The notes: generated from the letters alone by a model not told the origin. Numbered from the stretch's first letter, positions 9,614-19,372 are shown. The stretch is 64,000 nucleotides of DNA from Wenzhouxiangella sp. XN201 (GCF_011008905.1 NZ_JAAIVI010000017.1:1279750-1343749), one strand, 5' to 3'. Numbers and translations: made by a program.

Positions 9614-11310
9614 TTGTCATCTCCTTTCTCGTCACGGCCACGATCGGGTTCCCGCCGCCGTTTCATCTGTTCGGTGTGAGTGCGATCCAACTGTTCAGCC
9701 TCATCGGATGCCTGCTCCTGCAGCTTGAGTTCGGCTTTCAGGCGATCCAGTTCGCTGCGGGTCTGTTCGATTCGGCGTTCCAGATCCTGGTGGTGCTGCA
9801 CTCGCTCTGTCGCGATCCGCCGTTTCTCCGCCCGGTCCTCGCTTTCCTTCTGCGCCCGAGCGGTGCCCATCAGCACCTGTGTGCCGTACTCGTACACGTC
9901 GGCCAGGCTGACGCCGTCATTCGAAAGCACCAGTTCGCGCTGCTGGTTGGAGTGGGCCGTCCCGCGTGATTTCACGATGGAGAGTGAGCGATTGCGTTCG
10001 CCGGCGCGCACGTTGTAGTCGAGCACGATCCAGGTATCGGCAATGGTCGAGACATGCACCAGGGTGGTTTCCCCCTCGGGGTCGCCCTCACCGCTAAGCG
10101 AAGTGAGGATTGTTGTGATTCCCCGGCCGCGTGCTACCGCAAGCAAGCGCTCAATCGCAGTTCGGTGGCCCTCGGAACCGGCGGACTTCAGCAGGGCCGA
10201 AACCGGGTCGATGACCAGGCAGTGCGGTTCGAATTCCTCGATCAGGCGCTGGATGCGAAGGAAGTGCTCGCTGATCAGGGCCGACCATGCCGAACGGGCG
10301 CAAAAGCGAATCCGGCCGGCGTCGATGTGCGGCTGCAGGTGGATGCCCACCGATGCCAGGTTGCGCACATAGGGTGCTTCGATCTCGTCGAAGCTCACAT
10401 ACAGGGTGCGTTCGTCGCGTTCGGCCGCCGCCGCCGCAAAACTGGCCGCCAGCGTGCTTTTTGCAGTGCCGGGGCGGCCTGAGATCAGCGTGCTCGAGCC
10501 CCGGTAGGGCCCGCCACCGAGTAACTGGTCGAGGCGGTCGATACCGGTGCTGACGCGTTCCGTTCCGGCAGTTGCCGGTTTTTCAGCGGGAGTCGCCTGG
10601 TAAGGCAACTGAATACCATCGTCATCCATGATCAGGGGAACAACATCGGTCACATGGGCCGATCCCCGATACTTGGCCACGCGCAGGTGGCGGTTCTGGC
10701 GACGATCGACGACCGTCGCTGTCAGCAGCAGCGTCGTCGGCAGCAGATACTCGATGCCTTCCAGATGGCGGGGAGACAAGCCCCGGTCTCCGACCTTGCC
10801 GCTGAGCAGCAGGGTCCAGCCGTGCTTTTCGCAGTACTCGTTGATCTGCCGCACCTGATTGGCGGCAACAATCGGATCGGGCTGGTGTTGCAGCAATTGA
10901 TCGATACCGTCGACCACGATCCAGGGGTTATCGAAGCGATCCGCCTGCGATGAAATCGCTGCCAGGAGGGCGTCGATATCGAAATCACCGGCGACTTCGG
11001 CGCCGATGGGCGTGCGTGCGTCGATGATCGACCATGCATCCGATTCGATCAGGGCGCTGCCCCAGCGAAACGAATCGGCACTGCGTTTCAGTTGCCCCAG
11101 CGACTCTTCGAAGGTGACGAATACACCGCCGTCGCCTTGCGCGACAGCAGTGGCCAGTATCTGCAGGCCGAGTACCGTCTTGCCGGAACCGGGCTGCCCG
11201 AGAACCAGGGTCGCTTGTCCCTCGGGCAAGCCGCCGTTCGTGAGCCGGTCCAGGCCGGGAATGCCGGTCTTCCGCTTTGTCAGGTGCCAGTCTTTCTTGC
11301 TCATCGCCAT
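9610..11310 (-). CDS. KaiC-like two-domain ATPase
   Basis: RecA-fold ATPase of 566 residues with tandem KaiC domains. The first has Walker A GQPGSGKT (38-45) and catalytic FEE (67-69). The second has Walker A GRPGTAKS (278-285) and FDE (307-309). The clock phosphosites Ser431/Thr432 of KaiC align with S421-T422 in HVSTIADT. The C-terminus (about 485-550) is a charged coiled coil, not the short KaiA-binding tail of cyanobacteria. The frame is open to 11451, but the ATG at 11310 has AGGA seven bases upstream and follows the preceding gene by 26 bp. No kaiA or sasA is nearby. A phosphorylation-dependent signalling role is inferred, not shown. Confidence 0.88.
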   Translation of the reverse strand: MAMSKKDWHLTKRKTGIPGLDRLTNGGLPEGQATLVLGQPGSGKTVLGLQILATAVAQGDGGVFVTFEESLGQLKRSADSFRWGSALIESDAWSIIDARTPIGAEVAGDFDIDALLAAISSQADRFDNPWIVVDGIDQLLQHQPDPIVAANQVRQINEYCEKHGWTLLLSGKVGDRGLSPRHLEGIEYLLPTTLLLTATVVDRRQNRHLRVAKYRGSAHVTDVVPLIMDDDGIQLPYQATPAEKPATAGTERVSTGIDRLDQLLGGGPYRGSSTLISGRPGTAKSTLAASFAAAAAERDERTLYVSFDEIEAPYVRNLASVGIHLQPHIDAGRIRFCARSAWSALISEHFLRIQRLIEEFEPHCLVIDPVSALLKSAGSEGHRTAIERLLAVARGRGITTILTSLSGEGDPEGETTLVHVSTIADTWIVLDYNVRAGERNRSLSIVKSRGTAHSNQQRELVLSNDGVSLADVYEYGTQVLMGTARAQKESEDRAEKRRIATERVQHHQDLERRIEQTRSELDRLKAELKLQEQASDEAEQLDRTHTEQMKRRREPDRGRDEKGDDK

Positions 11311-11336
11311 TATTCCTGTCGGTTGCTCGGCGCCAT

Positions 11337-14300
11337 TCAGTGGGCGCGCGAGTTCGAACTCAGAGGCAGGTTGCCGCCCCGCTGGAGCAGCCAGCGAAAG
11401 TCCTCGGCCGCCAGCGGCATGCTGAAGTAGTAACCCTGTCCGACCTGACAACCCATCTCGAGCAGAGCGTCGGCCACCTGCCTGGACTCGACACCCTCGG
11501 CCACCGGCTCGGCGTCCAGGGCGGCAGCCAGATTCATGACGGTCCGCACGACGTTGTGACTGTAGCGGTCATCGAGGACGTGGTGGACAAAGCCCCGGTC
11601 GATCTTGATCTCGTCGAAGGGATAGCGTTGCAGGTACAGCAGCGAGGAATAACCGGTGCCGAAGTCGTCCAGGGACATTCGCACACCCAGTTCTTTCAGC
11701 TCACGGATTTCGGTCAGCAATCGCTCTGACTGACGTTCGAACACCGACTCGGTGATCTCGAGCGTCAGGTGAGAGGGGTCGACACCGAATTCCTGCAGCG
11801 CCGCGTGAACCTTTTCAGGAAAGTCGCCGAGCATGAACTGGACTTGCGAGACGTTGACCGCCAGGCCCACTGCCGCGAGATCCGAAGTCTGCCATTCGCG
11901 CAGTTGCCTGCAGGCCGCCCGCAGGACCCAGTCGCCGATTGGCCCGATGAGCTGGCTCTGCTCGGCTACCGGAATGAACAAGCCGGGCGGCAACAGGCCG
12001 TGCTCCGGGTGTTGCCAGCGAATCAGGGCCTCGGCTGAAATCATACGGCCGTCTGCAAGGTTGACCTTGGGCTGAAAGTGCAGCTCGAATTCGTCCGCTT
12101 CGAGTGCACGTCGCAGTTCACTGGTCAATTGGATCCGCTCACGCGTCTGCTTGTTCAACTCGGGGGTGAATGCGACCCAGGGTTCCCGGGCCGTCGACGC
12201 CTCACGGTTTTCGTACAGCGCCAGCTCGGCCTCGTGCACCAGGTCTTCCGGTCGACGCTGTTCATCGCCAAGCACGGTGTAGCCCATGCGCAGACCCACG
12301 TCGATATCGATACCGCTGTCGCTGTCGTCCGGATGAAAGGGCTGGTTGACTGCCTTGATCAGACTGCCGAGCTGCGTTTCGAGGTCCATTTTCGTGCTGC
12401 GCGGGAGGTAAACGACAAACTCGTCACCGCCGATGCGAGCAACCAGACCGCGACGCCCCGCCTGACGCTTCAGGCGCCGACCGAGTTCGACCAGTATCCG
12501 GTCACCGGTGGTATAGCCGTGAGCTTCGTTGATGTCGTGTTGCTTCACGACGTCCAGCATGGCGACCACGGCGCCGGCGGGCCATGCACTTTGATTGAAT
12601 CGCTTGCCCAGGCGTTGTGCGAAGCCATTGCGCGAGAGCAATCCGGTCAGTGGATCCTGGTAGGCGAGCCGGCTGAGCTCCCGTTCGGCAAGTTTGCGTT
12701 CGGTGACGTCGATATGCATGGCGACGGCGCCCCCGGCAGCGGCTCCCTCCGATGACAAGCGACTGAACATCACACGGAACCAGCGTTTCTGATCGGGGGA
12801 ATGGCATGGATATTCAAGGGCGAAGGTTTCTCGCTTCCCCACGAGCACATCTCTCAGGCCGTCCGCCACGGTTGCCGCTTCTTCCGAACACTCGCCTCTG
12901 GCAGCTTCGCACAACCCGATGTAATTCGTGCCGATGCCAAAATCGGAGCCGTTGTCGAACTGGTTGTTTTCACCGAAGTGCCGCCACTGGTCGTTGACAT
13001 CGATGATCACACCATCAGCATCCAGCATCGCGATATGGGCGGGCAGGGAGTTGATCAGGATCTGACGCGTATTCAGCGCGGAATTCAGTTCGTCACGGGA
13101 TACGCGCAATGCCGCTTCCTGCGCCCGAAGCTGCTCGAGCATCTGGTGATGTTCGGTGACGTCGCGGAAGAACACGGCCACACCTTCCTCCCAGGGATAG
13201 GCATGCATGTCGAACCAGATGTCCAGGGGCTCGAAAAACTCTTCGGCCGAATTGGAGATGCGCTCTTCCATGGCAGTGACCAGGGCACGCTCCATACGGC
13301 TTCCGACCAGTTCCGGGAACTGATCCCAGATGCTCGTACCGATCAACTCTTCCCGCGACTTGCCCAGGATCCAGGCGGCGGTGGCATTGACGTAGGTGTA
13401 TCGCCATTGTTCGTCGACTGCTACAAAGCCGTCGGTAATGGCTTCGAGCATGGCCGCCAGCCGATCGGTCAGATTGCGGCTTTCGTGCTCGAGCGCCTTT
13501 CGCTCGGAGATATCCTGAAAGGCACCCTGGACCCGTATGATGTTCTGGTTTTCGTCGTAGTCCGGCTCGCCCACGGCCCGTACCCAGCGGCGTTCACCGT
13601 TTGCGTCAATGATCTGAAGTTCTTCGTCGTACGGCTCGCCGCGCTCGGCACAGGCTTTGAAAAGTTCGCTGACGCGCTCACGGAATTCGGGGGCATAAAA
13701 GCGGATACCCTCTTCCAGCGAGGGCGAAAATCCGTGAGGCATGCCGTGGATTTCGGCAACCATGTCGGACCATGCCACGACATGGGTTTCCAGATCGACC
13801 GACCAGGCGCCAAAGCGGGCTGCACGACCGGCCATATCGAGCAATCGTCCCTGTTTTTCGAGGTCAGCTTCTGCCTGTCGTATTTCGGTTACATCGGTGA
13901 TAACCGCGCCCACGCGGCGACTCGATTGCCCGGGAACATCGATCGGATACCAGCGGGCCAGCATGTTCCGTTTTCCAATTCCGGGAAAGTCGCGTATCGC
14001 TTCGTAGCGCAATGACTCCCCGGCCAGGACGCGGTCGAGACGCGGCCGGAGAGAACCTTCGAAAAGCCGCTGTCCGAGCACATCCACGATTGGACGATTC
14101 CGGATCGCTTGCGGACTGACACCATACCGGTCGGCATAAGCCTGATTGATCCACAGATAGCGATAATTGTCATCGACGATGGCACAGAGATCTTCGGTGC
14201 CTTCAAGGAGTTGCTGGAACTGCCGCAGGCGCTCGTCCATCTGTCGTTGGGCTGTAATGTCCTGGACTGTGCCGGTCGTCAAGGCCATTCGACCATCCTG

Positions 14301-15401
14301 ATCGGGGATAATGCGGGCCTGTTCCCGTACCCAGCGAACTTCGCCGTCGGGTCTTACGATGCGGTGTTCGGCATCGAACTCTCCACCCTTCTCCACCCAG
14401 GCGGCCAGGCTTCGGCGCAGCCAGCCCTGGTCCTCGGGATGAACGCCCCCAAAGAAGCTCTCCAGCGTGCCGTCGAAGTCCTCGCGGCGCAGGCCCGAGA
14501 TCTCGAACACCTCGTCGCTCCACTCGAGCTGTCCGGTTGCGAGATGGAGGTCCCAGCTGCCGATGCTGGCGATCGACTGGGCCCGGATCAGTCGATCGCG
14601 GGTGTCGGCGAGTTTGTCCAGCGCGGCTTGCAGCGTCTTCTGCCGTTCGAGCAGTTGGGTGTCGGCGGCATCGCGTTCGTCCAGCGCCTTATTGAGCATC
14701 TCGGCCAGTCGCCCCAGCTCGTCATTGCTGGTCACCGGTGCACGGGCGTCGGTTTCGCCCTCACGCAGCCGTTCGAGCGTGTTGGAGAGCGATCGTACGG
14801 GCTGGGCAACACGGCGGTGGATCAGACCGAAGGCGATAACGCACAAGGCGCCGAAGATCAATGCCGCGCCGGCCAGGGTGGCGCCGATCCATGCCGCCTC
14901 GCGTGCGATCACATCCTGGCGCTGGCTCAGTGCGCTGTCGAGTGCGGTGTCGAGTGCGATGCCCTGTCCGGCGACATGGTGCATGACGATTCGGCTGCGG
15001 ACGGGTACATCGAGCGCCTGGACATCGCGGTCGATCTGGGTTGGGTCACTGCCGGTATCGATGGCGCCCAGCGCCATATCGACGGAATGGATCAGTTGAC
15101 CCAGACGTTGTGCCGCCTTGCGCGCCTCGGAATGACCTTCACCCAGTTGTTCCAGTTCCTGCTGGATTGCCATGCCCTCGGCACGGTAGGCACGCCAAAG
15201 GCCCGGATCCGCACCGAAAAGGACCAGATTGTCGCTGGCGGCGGAAAATTCGTTGATGCGTTCGTGTAATTGCAGGAGTTCATCGATCGCGTCCTGCTTG
15301 TCGAGCATCTGGCGGCCGCTGTATACGCTCAGGGTCAGTAGCAACACCATGCCTGCCACACAGGCCACGATGCTCAATCGCGAGAGCCGGTACAGATTCA
15401 C
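11337..15401 (-). CDS. Membrane PAS/GGDEF/EAL cyclic-di-GMP sensor protein
   Basis: A 1354-residue inner-membrane protein. Layout: TM1 (8-28), a ~140-residue periplasmic loop, TM2 (172-194), HAMP (195-247), and five PAS-like domains (about 275-385, 395-508, 520-635, 645-750, 780-903). GGDEF (908-1070, motif at 991-995) and EAL (about 1090-1335) follow. GGDEF keeps the metal-binding Asp, the substrate Asn and the GD, but has no RxxD inhibitory site. EAL keeps EAL, the Asn of NVS, the Glu of EITES, DDFGTGYSS, KIDRGF, AEGVE and GQGY, so phosphodiesterase activity is likely. Its start overlaps the upstream binding-protein stop by 4 bp, which suggests that protein feeds a signal to the periplasmic loop. 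Confidence 0.92.
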   Translation of the reverse strand: MNLYRLSRLSIVACVAGMVLLLTLSVYSGRQMLDKQDAIDELLQLHERINEFSAASDNLVLFGADPGLWRAYRAEGMAIQQELEQLGEGHSEARKAAQRLGQLIHSVDMALGAIDTGSDPTQIDRDVQALDVPVRSRIVMHHVAGQGIALDTALDSALSQRQDVIAREAAWIGATLAGAALIFGALCVIAFGLIHRRVAQPVRSLSNTLERLREGETDARAPVTSNDELGRLAEMLNKALDERDAADTQLLERQKTLQAALDKLADTRDRLIRAQSIASIGSWDLHLATGQLEWSDEVFEISGLRREDFDGTLESFFGGVHPEDQGWLRRSLAAWVEKGGEFDAEHRIVRPDGEVRWVREQARIIPDQDGRMALTTGTVQDITAQRQMDERLRQFQQLLEGTEDLCAIVDDNYRYLWINQAYADRYGVSPQAIRNRPIVDVLGQRLFEGSLRPRLDRVLAGESLRYEAIRDFPGIGKRNMLARWYPIDVPGQSSRRVGAVITDVTEIRQAEADLEKQGRLLDMAGRAARFGAWSVDLETHVVAWSDMVAEIHGMPHGFSPSLEEGIRFYAPEFRERVSELFKACAERGEPYDEELQIIDANGERRWVRAVGEPDYDENQNIIRVQGAFQDISERKALEHESRNLTDRLAAMLEAITDGFVAVDEQWRYTYVNATAAWILGKSREELIGTSIWDQFPELVGSRMERALVTAMEERISNSAEEFFEPLDIWFDMHAYPWEEGVAVFFRDVTEHHQMLEQLRAQEAALRVSRDELNSALNTRQILINSLPAHIAMLDADGVIIDVNDQWRHFGENNQFDNGSDFGIGTNYIGLCEAARGECSEEAATVADGLRDVLVGKRETFALEYPCHSPDQKRWFRVMFSRLSSEGAAAGGAVAMHIDVTERKLAERELSRLAYQDPLTGLLSRNGFAQRLGKRFNQSAWPAGAVVAMLDVVKQHDINEAHGYTTGDRILVELGRRLKRQAGRRGLVARIGGDEFVVYLPRSTKMDLETQLGSLIKAVNQPFHPDDSDSGIDIDVGLRMGYTVLGDEQRRPEDLVHEAELALYENREASTAREPWVAFTPELNKQTRERIQLTSELRRALEADEFELHFQPKVNLADGRMISAEALIRWQHPEHGLLPPGLFIPVAEQSQLIGPIGDWVLRAACRQLREWQTSDLAAVGLAVNVSQVQFMLGDFPEKVHAALQEFGVDPSHLTLEITESVFERQSERLLTEIRELKELGVRMSLDDFGTGYSSLLYLQRYPFDEIKIDRGFVHHVLDDRYSHNVVRTVMNLAAALDAEPVAEGVESRQVADALLEMGCQVGQGYYFSMPLAAEDFRWLLQRGGNLPLSSNSRAH

Positions 15402-16438
15402 GGAGTCCGGTCCTGTGTATCGGTGCCGGGGATGCCCACTGCATCGGGTCGGACGTCCCGAAGCGGGCCGGCTTCGATCAGGTCGAGTATTCGCAATGGC
15501 CCGCCAGCGTTGTCGTAACCAACCGCCTGGGCCCAGAGAAACTGTTTTTGGAAATCGGCAATCAGCCCCCAGTCGAGGGTGAGGTTGTAGTCGAGTGCGT
15601 CCCAGTGGCCGGCCAGGAGACCTTCGGCCACACCCATTCGCCGGTTGAAGGCGGCAATGGCGTCATTCGGTTCTCGATCGACGAAATCGATCGCCGCCTG
15701 GTAGGCTGCGAGCATATTGCGGCTGAGATCAGGACGATTTTCCACGGTGTGGCGCGTGGTCACGAGGATCCATTTTCCGATATACAGGTTATTGACATGA
15801 AAATGGACCGCCTGGGGTCTTGAATCCTCTTTCAGCCGGGCATCGAGTGTCGATACCCGGGGTTCCACCAATACGGCCGCGTCGATGCGGCCGGCGATCA
15901 GTGCGTCGGACATGTCCGCAAATGACAGGTCGACCAGCTCGATCGAGGCACGGTCGATGCCGTGATACTGCTCGTAGAGCCACCACACGAATTCCGAGTT
16001 CGTCCCGCGGTCGACGGCGATTCTTCGTCCGCGGAAGTCGGCCGGTTGCCGAATGCCGGATTCGCTGGTGGTGACGATCTGTAGCAGGCCCATGGAGTGC
16101 ACCAGGCTGGCGAGAACGACCGGGTCGTCGGGGCCGCCGGGATTCTCGTCGGCCAAACGGTCGAGCACCAGGGGTGTGAGCGCCATCAGCGCGAAATCCG
16201 CCTCGCCGGCGCGCAGCTTCGCCATGCTCGTTACACCCGAGTCGTGATGCGTGACCTCGACCTGAATACCCTGATCGGCAAACAGGCCGTACTCATCGGC
16301 GACGATCGTCGGGACATCGCCCAGATAGACTGCGCTGGCGATGTGGGTCGCTTGCCGTGATTGCTGCGCATGCAAGGTGTTTACCAGCAGCAGAGCCAGT
16401 AAGGGGGCAATCGCCATAATCTTGATCCGAATTTGCAC
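15398..16438 (-). CDS. NMT1/SsuA-like periplasmic substrate-binding protein
   Basis: A 346-residue exported protein with a signal peptide (about residues 1-24, ending LHAQ) and the fold pattern of NMT1/THI5 and TauA/SsuA binding proteins (YLGDVPTIVADEYGLFADQGI; LRAGEADFALMA). No ABC permease or ATPase gene is adjacent. It instead overlaps by 4 bp the membrane PAS/GGDEF/EAL gene, so it probably serves as a ligand sensor. The start is GTG at 16438 with AAGGGG a few bases upstream; an internal ATG lies at 16417. First gene of the kai-like operon. The ligand is unknown. Confidence 0.85.
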   Translation of the reverse strand: MQIRIKIMAIAPLLALLLVNTLHAQQSRQATHIASAVYLGDVPTIVADEYGLFADQGIQVEVTHHDSGVTSMAKLRAGEADFALMALTPLVLDRLADENPGGPDDPVVLASLVHSMGLLQIVTTSESGIRQPADFRGRRIAVDRGTNSEFVWWLYEQYHGIDRASIELVDLSFADMSDALIAGRIDAAVLVEPRVSTLDARLKEDSRPQAVHFHVNNLYIGKWILVTTRHTVENRPDLSRNMLAAYQAAIDFVDREPNDAIAAFNRRMGVAEGLLAGHWDALDYNLTLDWGLIADFQKQFLWAQAVGYDNAGGPLRILDLIEAGPLRDVRPDAVGIPGTDTQDRTP

Positions 16439-16522
16439 AACAACCCCTTAATTTCACTCGGCTTTTGCCATGGTTGTTGTGCCGAGCGTGGCAGTTTCCG
16501 CCTACAATTGCAAAGTTATTAA

Positions 16523-16534
16523 TATTCTTGAATA
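16523..16534. promoter_or_regulatory. AT-rich dyad between kai-like operon and clpS
   Basis: TATTCTTGAATA (16523-16534) is a 5-bp inverted repeat with a 2-bp spacer. It sits in the only AT-rich part of the spacer shared by the divergent kai-like operon and clpS. It could be an operator or part of a promoter; nothing else supports it. Confidence 0.3.
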
Positions 16535-16652
16535 TACGCTGCTATTGGCGCACCTGTCTGTGTCCCCGGCAACATGCGCTCGGGCGCTTGAAAAGCCCAT
16601 ACGGCTGCCGCAGTATGATGAGAATGAACAAGGTCACCCACTCAGGCATTCG

Positions 16653-16988
16653 ATGAGCGAAAAGGAACAGCATTCCGACCCGGGCGGCGGCGAAGGCCTG
16701 GCATTACAGGAAGCGCGGCCGAAGGTACGAAAACCGCCGCTCTACAAGGTTGTCATCCTCAACGACGACTTTACGCCCATGGAGTTCGTGGTCGAGGTTC
16801 TGCAGCGTTTTTTCAGCCTGTCGCGCGACAAGGCCACGAGCGTCATGCTGCATGTGCATACCCGCGGGCGCGGAGTGGCCGGGGTTTATACCTACGAGAT
16901 TGCCGAGACCAAGGTCGTGATGGTCAACGATTACGCCCGCGAGCACGAGCACCCGCTGCAGTGTACGCTGGAGGAGACCGATGGCTGA
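16653..16988 (+). CDS. clpS: ATP-dependent Clp protease adaptor ClpS
   Basis: N-recognin adaptor that delivers N-degron substrates to ClpAP. The 111-residue product has the family core: [17 protein letters not shown] (substrate-pocket Asn-Asp-Asp), [21 protein letters not shown], and the C-terminal HPLQCTLEE. The frame is open from 16470, but ClpS-like sequence begins at the ATG at 16653. It lies 98 bp upstream of clpA in the same direction, the standard clpS-clpA order. Confidence 0.95.
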   Translation: MSEKEQHSDPGGGEGLALQEARPKVRKPPLYKVVILNDDFTPMEFVVEVLQRFFSLSRDKATSVMLHVHTRGRGVAGVYTYEIAETKVVMVNDYAREHEHPLQCTLEETDG

Positions 16989-17086
16989 ACGGGCAGGAAT
17001 CATCCGCCCTGATTCTGGTCTTACTAGCGAATTTACCAGTATGTATTCGATGAACAATCATTTACCGCAAGCGCAGGGGTGCCGAA

Positions 17087-19363
17087 ATGTTCAGCAAGGA
17101 ACTTGAACTCTCGATCTCGCAGGCCTATCACACGGCCCGCAGCAAGCGCCACGAGTTCCTGACCGTCGAGCATCTGCTGCTGGCGCTGCTCGACAATGAC
17201 TCGGCGCGCGAGGTCCTGATGGCGTGCAGCGTCGACATCCAGTTGCTCGGCCACGAGCTGGTGCAGGTCCTCAGCGAGGCCGTGCCGGTGCTGTCGGAGG
17301 GTGATCAACGCGATACCCAGCCGACCATCGGTTTCCAGCGTGTACTTCAGCGCGCCCTCTACCACGTGCAGTCGGCCGAGAAAAAGGAAGTGCTTGGCGC
17401 GAACGTGCTCGTGGCCATCTTCAGCGAAAAGGACTCGCATGCCGTCTACCTGCTCGGAAAGCAGGACCTGGCGCGACTGGACGTGGTCAACTACCTCTCG
17501 CACGGCATTGCCCGGACCGACGATGCCGGAGCACAATCCGGCGTGGAAGCGGAGCAGGGTGCCGAGGCCGCCGCCGAGGAAGAAAAGTCGGCGCTGGCCA
17601 GCTATGCCACCAATCTCAACGAGCGGGCGAAGGCCGACCGGATCGATCCGCTGATCGGTCGGGCGCTGGAGGTCGAGCGCACCATCCAGATCCTGTGCCG
17701 CCGCCGCAAGAACAATCCACTCTACGTGGGCGAGTCCGGCGTCGGCAAGACCGCGCTGGCCGAAGGTCTGGCGCTGCGCATCGTGCGCGAGGAAGTGCCC
17801 GAGGTGCTCCATGATGCCGAGATCTGGGCGCTGGACCTGGGCGCGCTGCTGGCCGGCACCAAGTACCGCGGCGACTTCGAGAAGCGCCTCAAGGCGGTGC
17901 TCGGCGAATTGAAGAGCCGCGAGAAGGCGGTGCTGTTCATCGACGAGATTCACACAATCATCGGCGCCGGCGCCGCATCCGGCGGCGTGATGGACGCGTC
18001 CAACCTGATCAAGCCGGTGCTGGCCAACGGTGACCTGCGCTGTATTGGCTCGACCACTTTCGAGGAGTATCGGGGGGTGTTCGAGAAAGACCGCGCGCTG
18101 GCTCGGCGTTTTCAGAAGATCGATATCGTCGAGCCCTCGGTCGGCGAGACCATCGAGATCCTCAATGGCCTCAAGTACCGTTTCGAGGAACACCATGGCG
18201 TGAGCTACACCCCCGAGGCGCTGGAAGCGGCCGCTACCCTGTCGTCGCGGCATATCAATGACCGCCACCTGCCGGACAAGGCGATCGACGTGATCGACGA
18301 GGCCGGCGCACGCGAACGGCTCAAACCCGAAGACGAGCGTGTCGAGCAGATCGGTGTGACCGAGATCGAGGAAGTGATCGCCAGGATGGCGCGCATCCCG
18401 CCGCGACAGGTCTCGCGCTCGGATCGCGACGCCCTCAAGACACTCGAGCGTGATCTGCAGATGGTGGTCTTCGGCCAGGACGAGGCGATTTCGACCCTTT
18501 CATCGGCGATCAAGATGTCGCGCTCGGGCCTGGCCGAGGTCGAGCGGCCGATCGGCAATTTCCTGTTCGCCGGGCCCACCGGTGTCGGCAAGACCGAAGT
18601 CACGCGTCAGCTGGCCATGACCCTGGGTATCGAGCTGATCCGCTTCGACATGTCCGAGTACATGGAAGCGCACTCGGTCTCGCGCCTGGTCGGGGCGCCG
18701 CCGGGCTATGTCGGCTTTGATCGCGGTGGCCTGCTGACCGAGACGGTTACCCAGACCCCGCATTCGGTGCTGCTACTCGACGAGATCGAAAAGGCACACC
18801 CGGATGTCTACAACTTGCTGCTGCAGATCATGGATCACGGCAAGCTTACCGACGCCAACGGGCGTACGGCCGACTTCCGCAACGTCATCCTGGTGATGAC
18901 CACCAATGCCGGGGCGCAGCTGATGAGTCGTCGCGGAATCGGTTTCGTGCCGGCCGATCACAGCAGTGACGGCATGGAAGCCATCCGCAAGCAGTTCTCG
19001 CCGGAATTCCGCAACCGCCTCGATGCCATCATCCAGTTCCGTCCGCTACCGCTGGACGTGGTCATGAAGGTGGTCGACAAGTTCCTGATGGAACTCGAGA
19101 ATCAGCTGGCCGACAAGGGCGTCACGGTTGAGATCAGCCGCGACGCACGGGCCTGGCTGGCCGAGCACGGATTCGACGAGAAGATGGGCGCGCGGCCGAT
19201 GAAGCGCATCATCCAGGAGCACATCAAGCGGCCGCTGGCCGACGAGCTGCTGTTCGGCGAACTGTCCGAAGGTGGGGAAGTCGAGGTTATTGCGCGCGAG
19301 GACGGCAGTGGTCTGGAACTGTCCTGCCGCAGCCGGGCCGCGGCGGAGCCGGTCGCCGAATAG
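17087..19363 (+). CDS. clpA: ATP-dependent Clp protease ATP-binding subunit ClpA
   Basis: Class I Hsp100 unfoldase that feeds ClpP. The 758-residue length matches ClpA. It has an N-terminal repeat domain (about 1-140). AAA domain 1 has Walker A GESGVGKT at 215-222 and FIDEIHTIIGAG. AAA domain 2 has Walker A GPTGVGKT at 496-503 and LLDEIEKAHPDV. An acidic linker rich in Glu lies around 145-165. It converges on infA (stop codons 10 bp apart), as in E. coli. Confidence 0.97.
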   Translation: MFSKELELSISQAYHTARSKRHEFLTVEHLLLALLDNDSAREVLMACSVDIQLLGHELVQVLSEAVPVLSEGDQRDTQPTIGFQRVLQRALYHVQSAEKKEVLGANVLVAIFSEKDSHAVYLLGKQDLARLDVVNYLSHGIARTDDAGAQSGVEAEQGAEAAAEEEKSALASYATNLNERAKADRIDPLIGRALEVERTIQILCRRRKNNPLYVGESGVGKTALAEGLALRIVREEVPEVLHDAEIWALDLGALLAGTKYRGDFEKRLKAVLGELKSREKAVLFIDEIHTIIGAGAASGGVMDASNLIKPVLANGDLRCIGSTTFEEYRGVFEKDRALARRFQKIDIVEPSVGETIEILNGLKYRFEEHHGVSYTPEALEAAATLSSRHINDRHLPDKAIDVIDEAGARERLKPEDERVEQIGVTEIEEVIARMARIPPRQVSRSDRDALKTLERDLQMVVFGQDEAISTLSSAIKMSRSGLAEVERPIGNFLFAGPTGVGKTEVTRQLAMTLGIELIRFDMSEYMEAHSVSRLVGAPPGYVGFDRGGLLTETVTQTPHSVLLLDEIEKAHPDVYNLLLQIMDHGKLTDANGRTADFRNVILVMTTNAGAQLMSRRGIGFVPADHSSDGMEAIRKQFSPEFRNRLDAIIQFRPLPLDVVMKVVDKFLMELENQLADKGVTVEISRDARAWLAEHGFDEKMGARPMKRIIQEHIKRPLADELLFGELSEGGEVEVIAREDGSGLELSCRSRAAAEPVAE

Positions 19364-19372
19364 ACGGCCGGG

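Noticed and set aside
16588-16619. clpS promoter made of TTGAAA and TATGAT
   Set aside because: The spacing is 20 bp, too long for a normal sigma-70 promoter, and no other evidence supports it.
17033-18268. 411-codon minus-strand frame opposite clpA
   Set aside because: Antisense of ClpA AAA domain 1; no independent domain.
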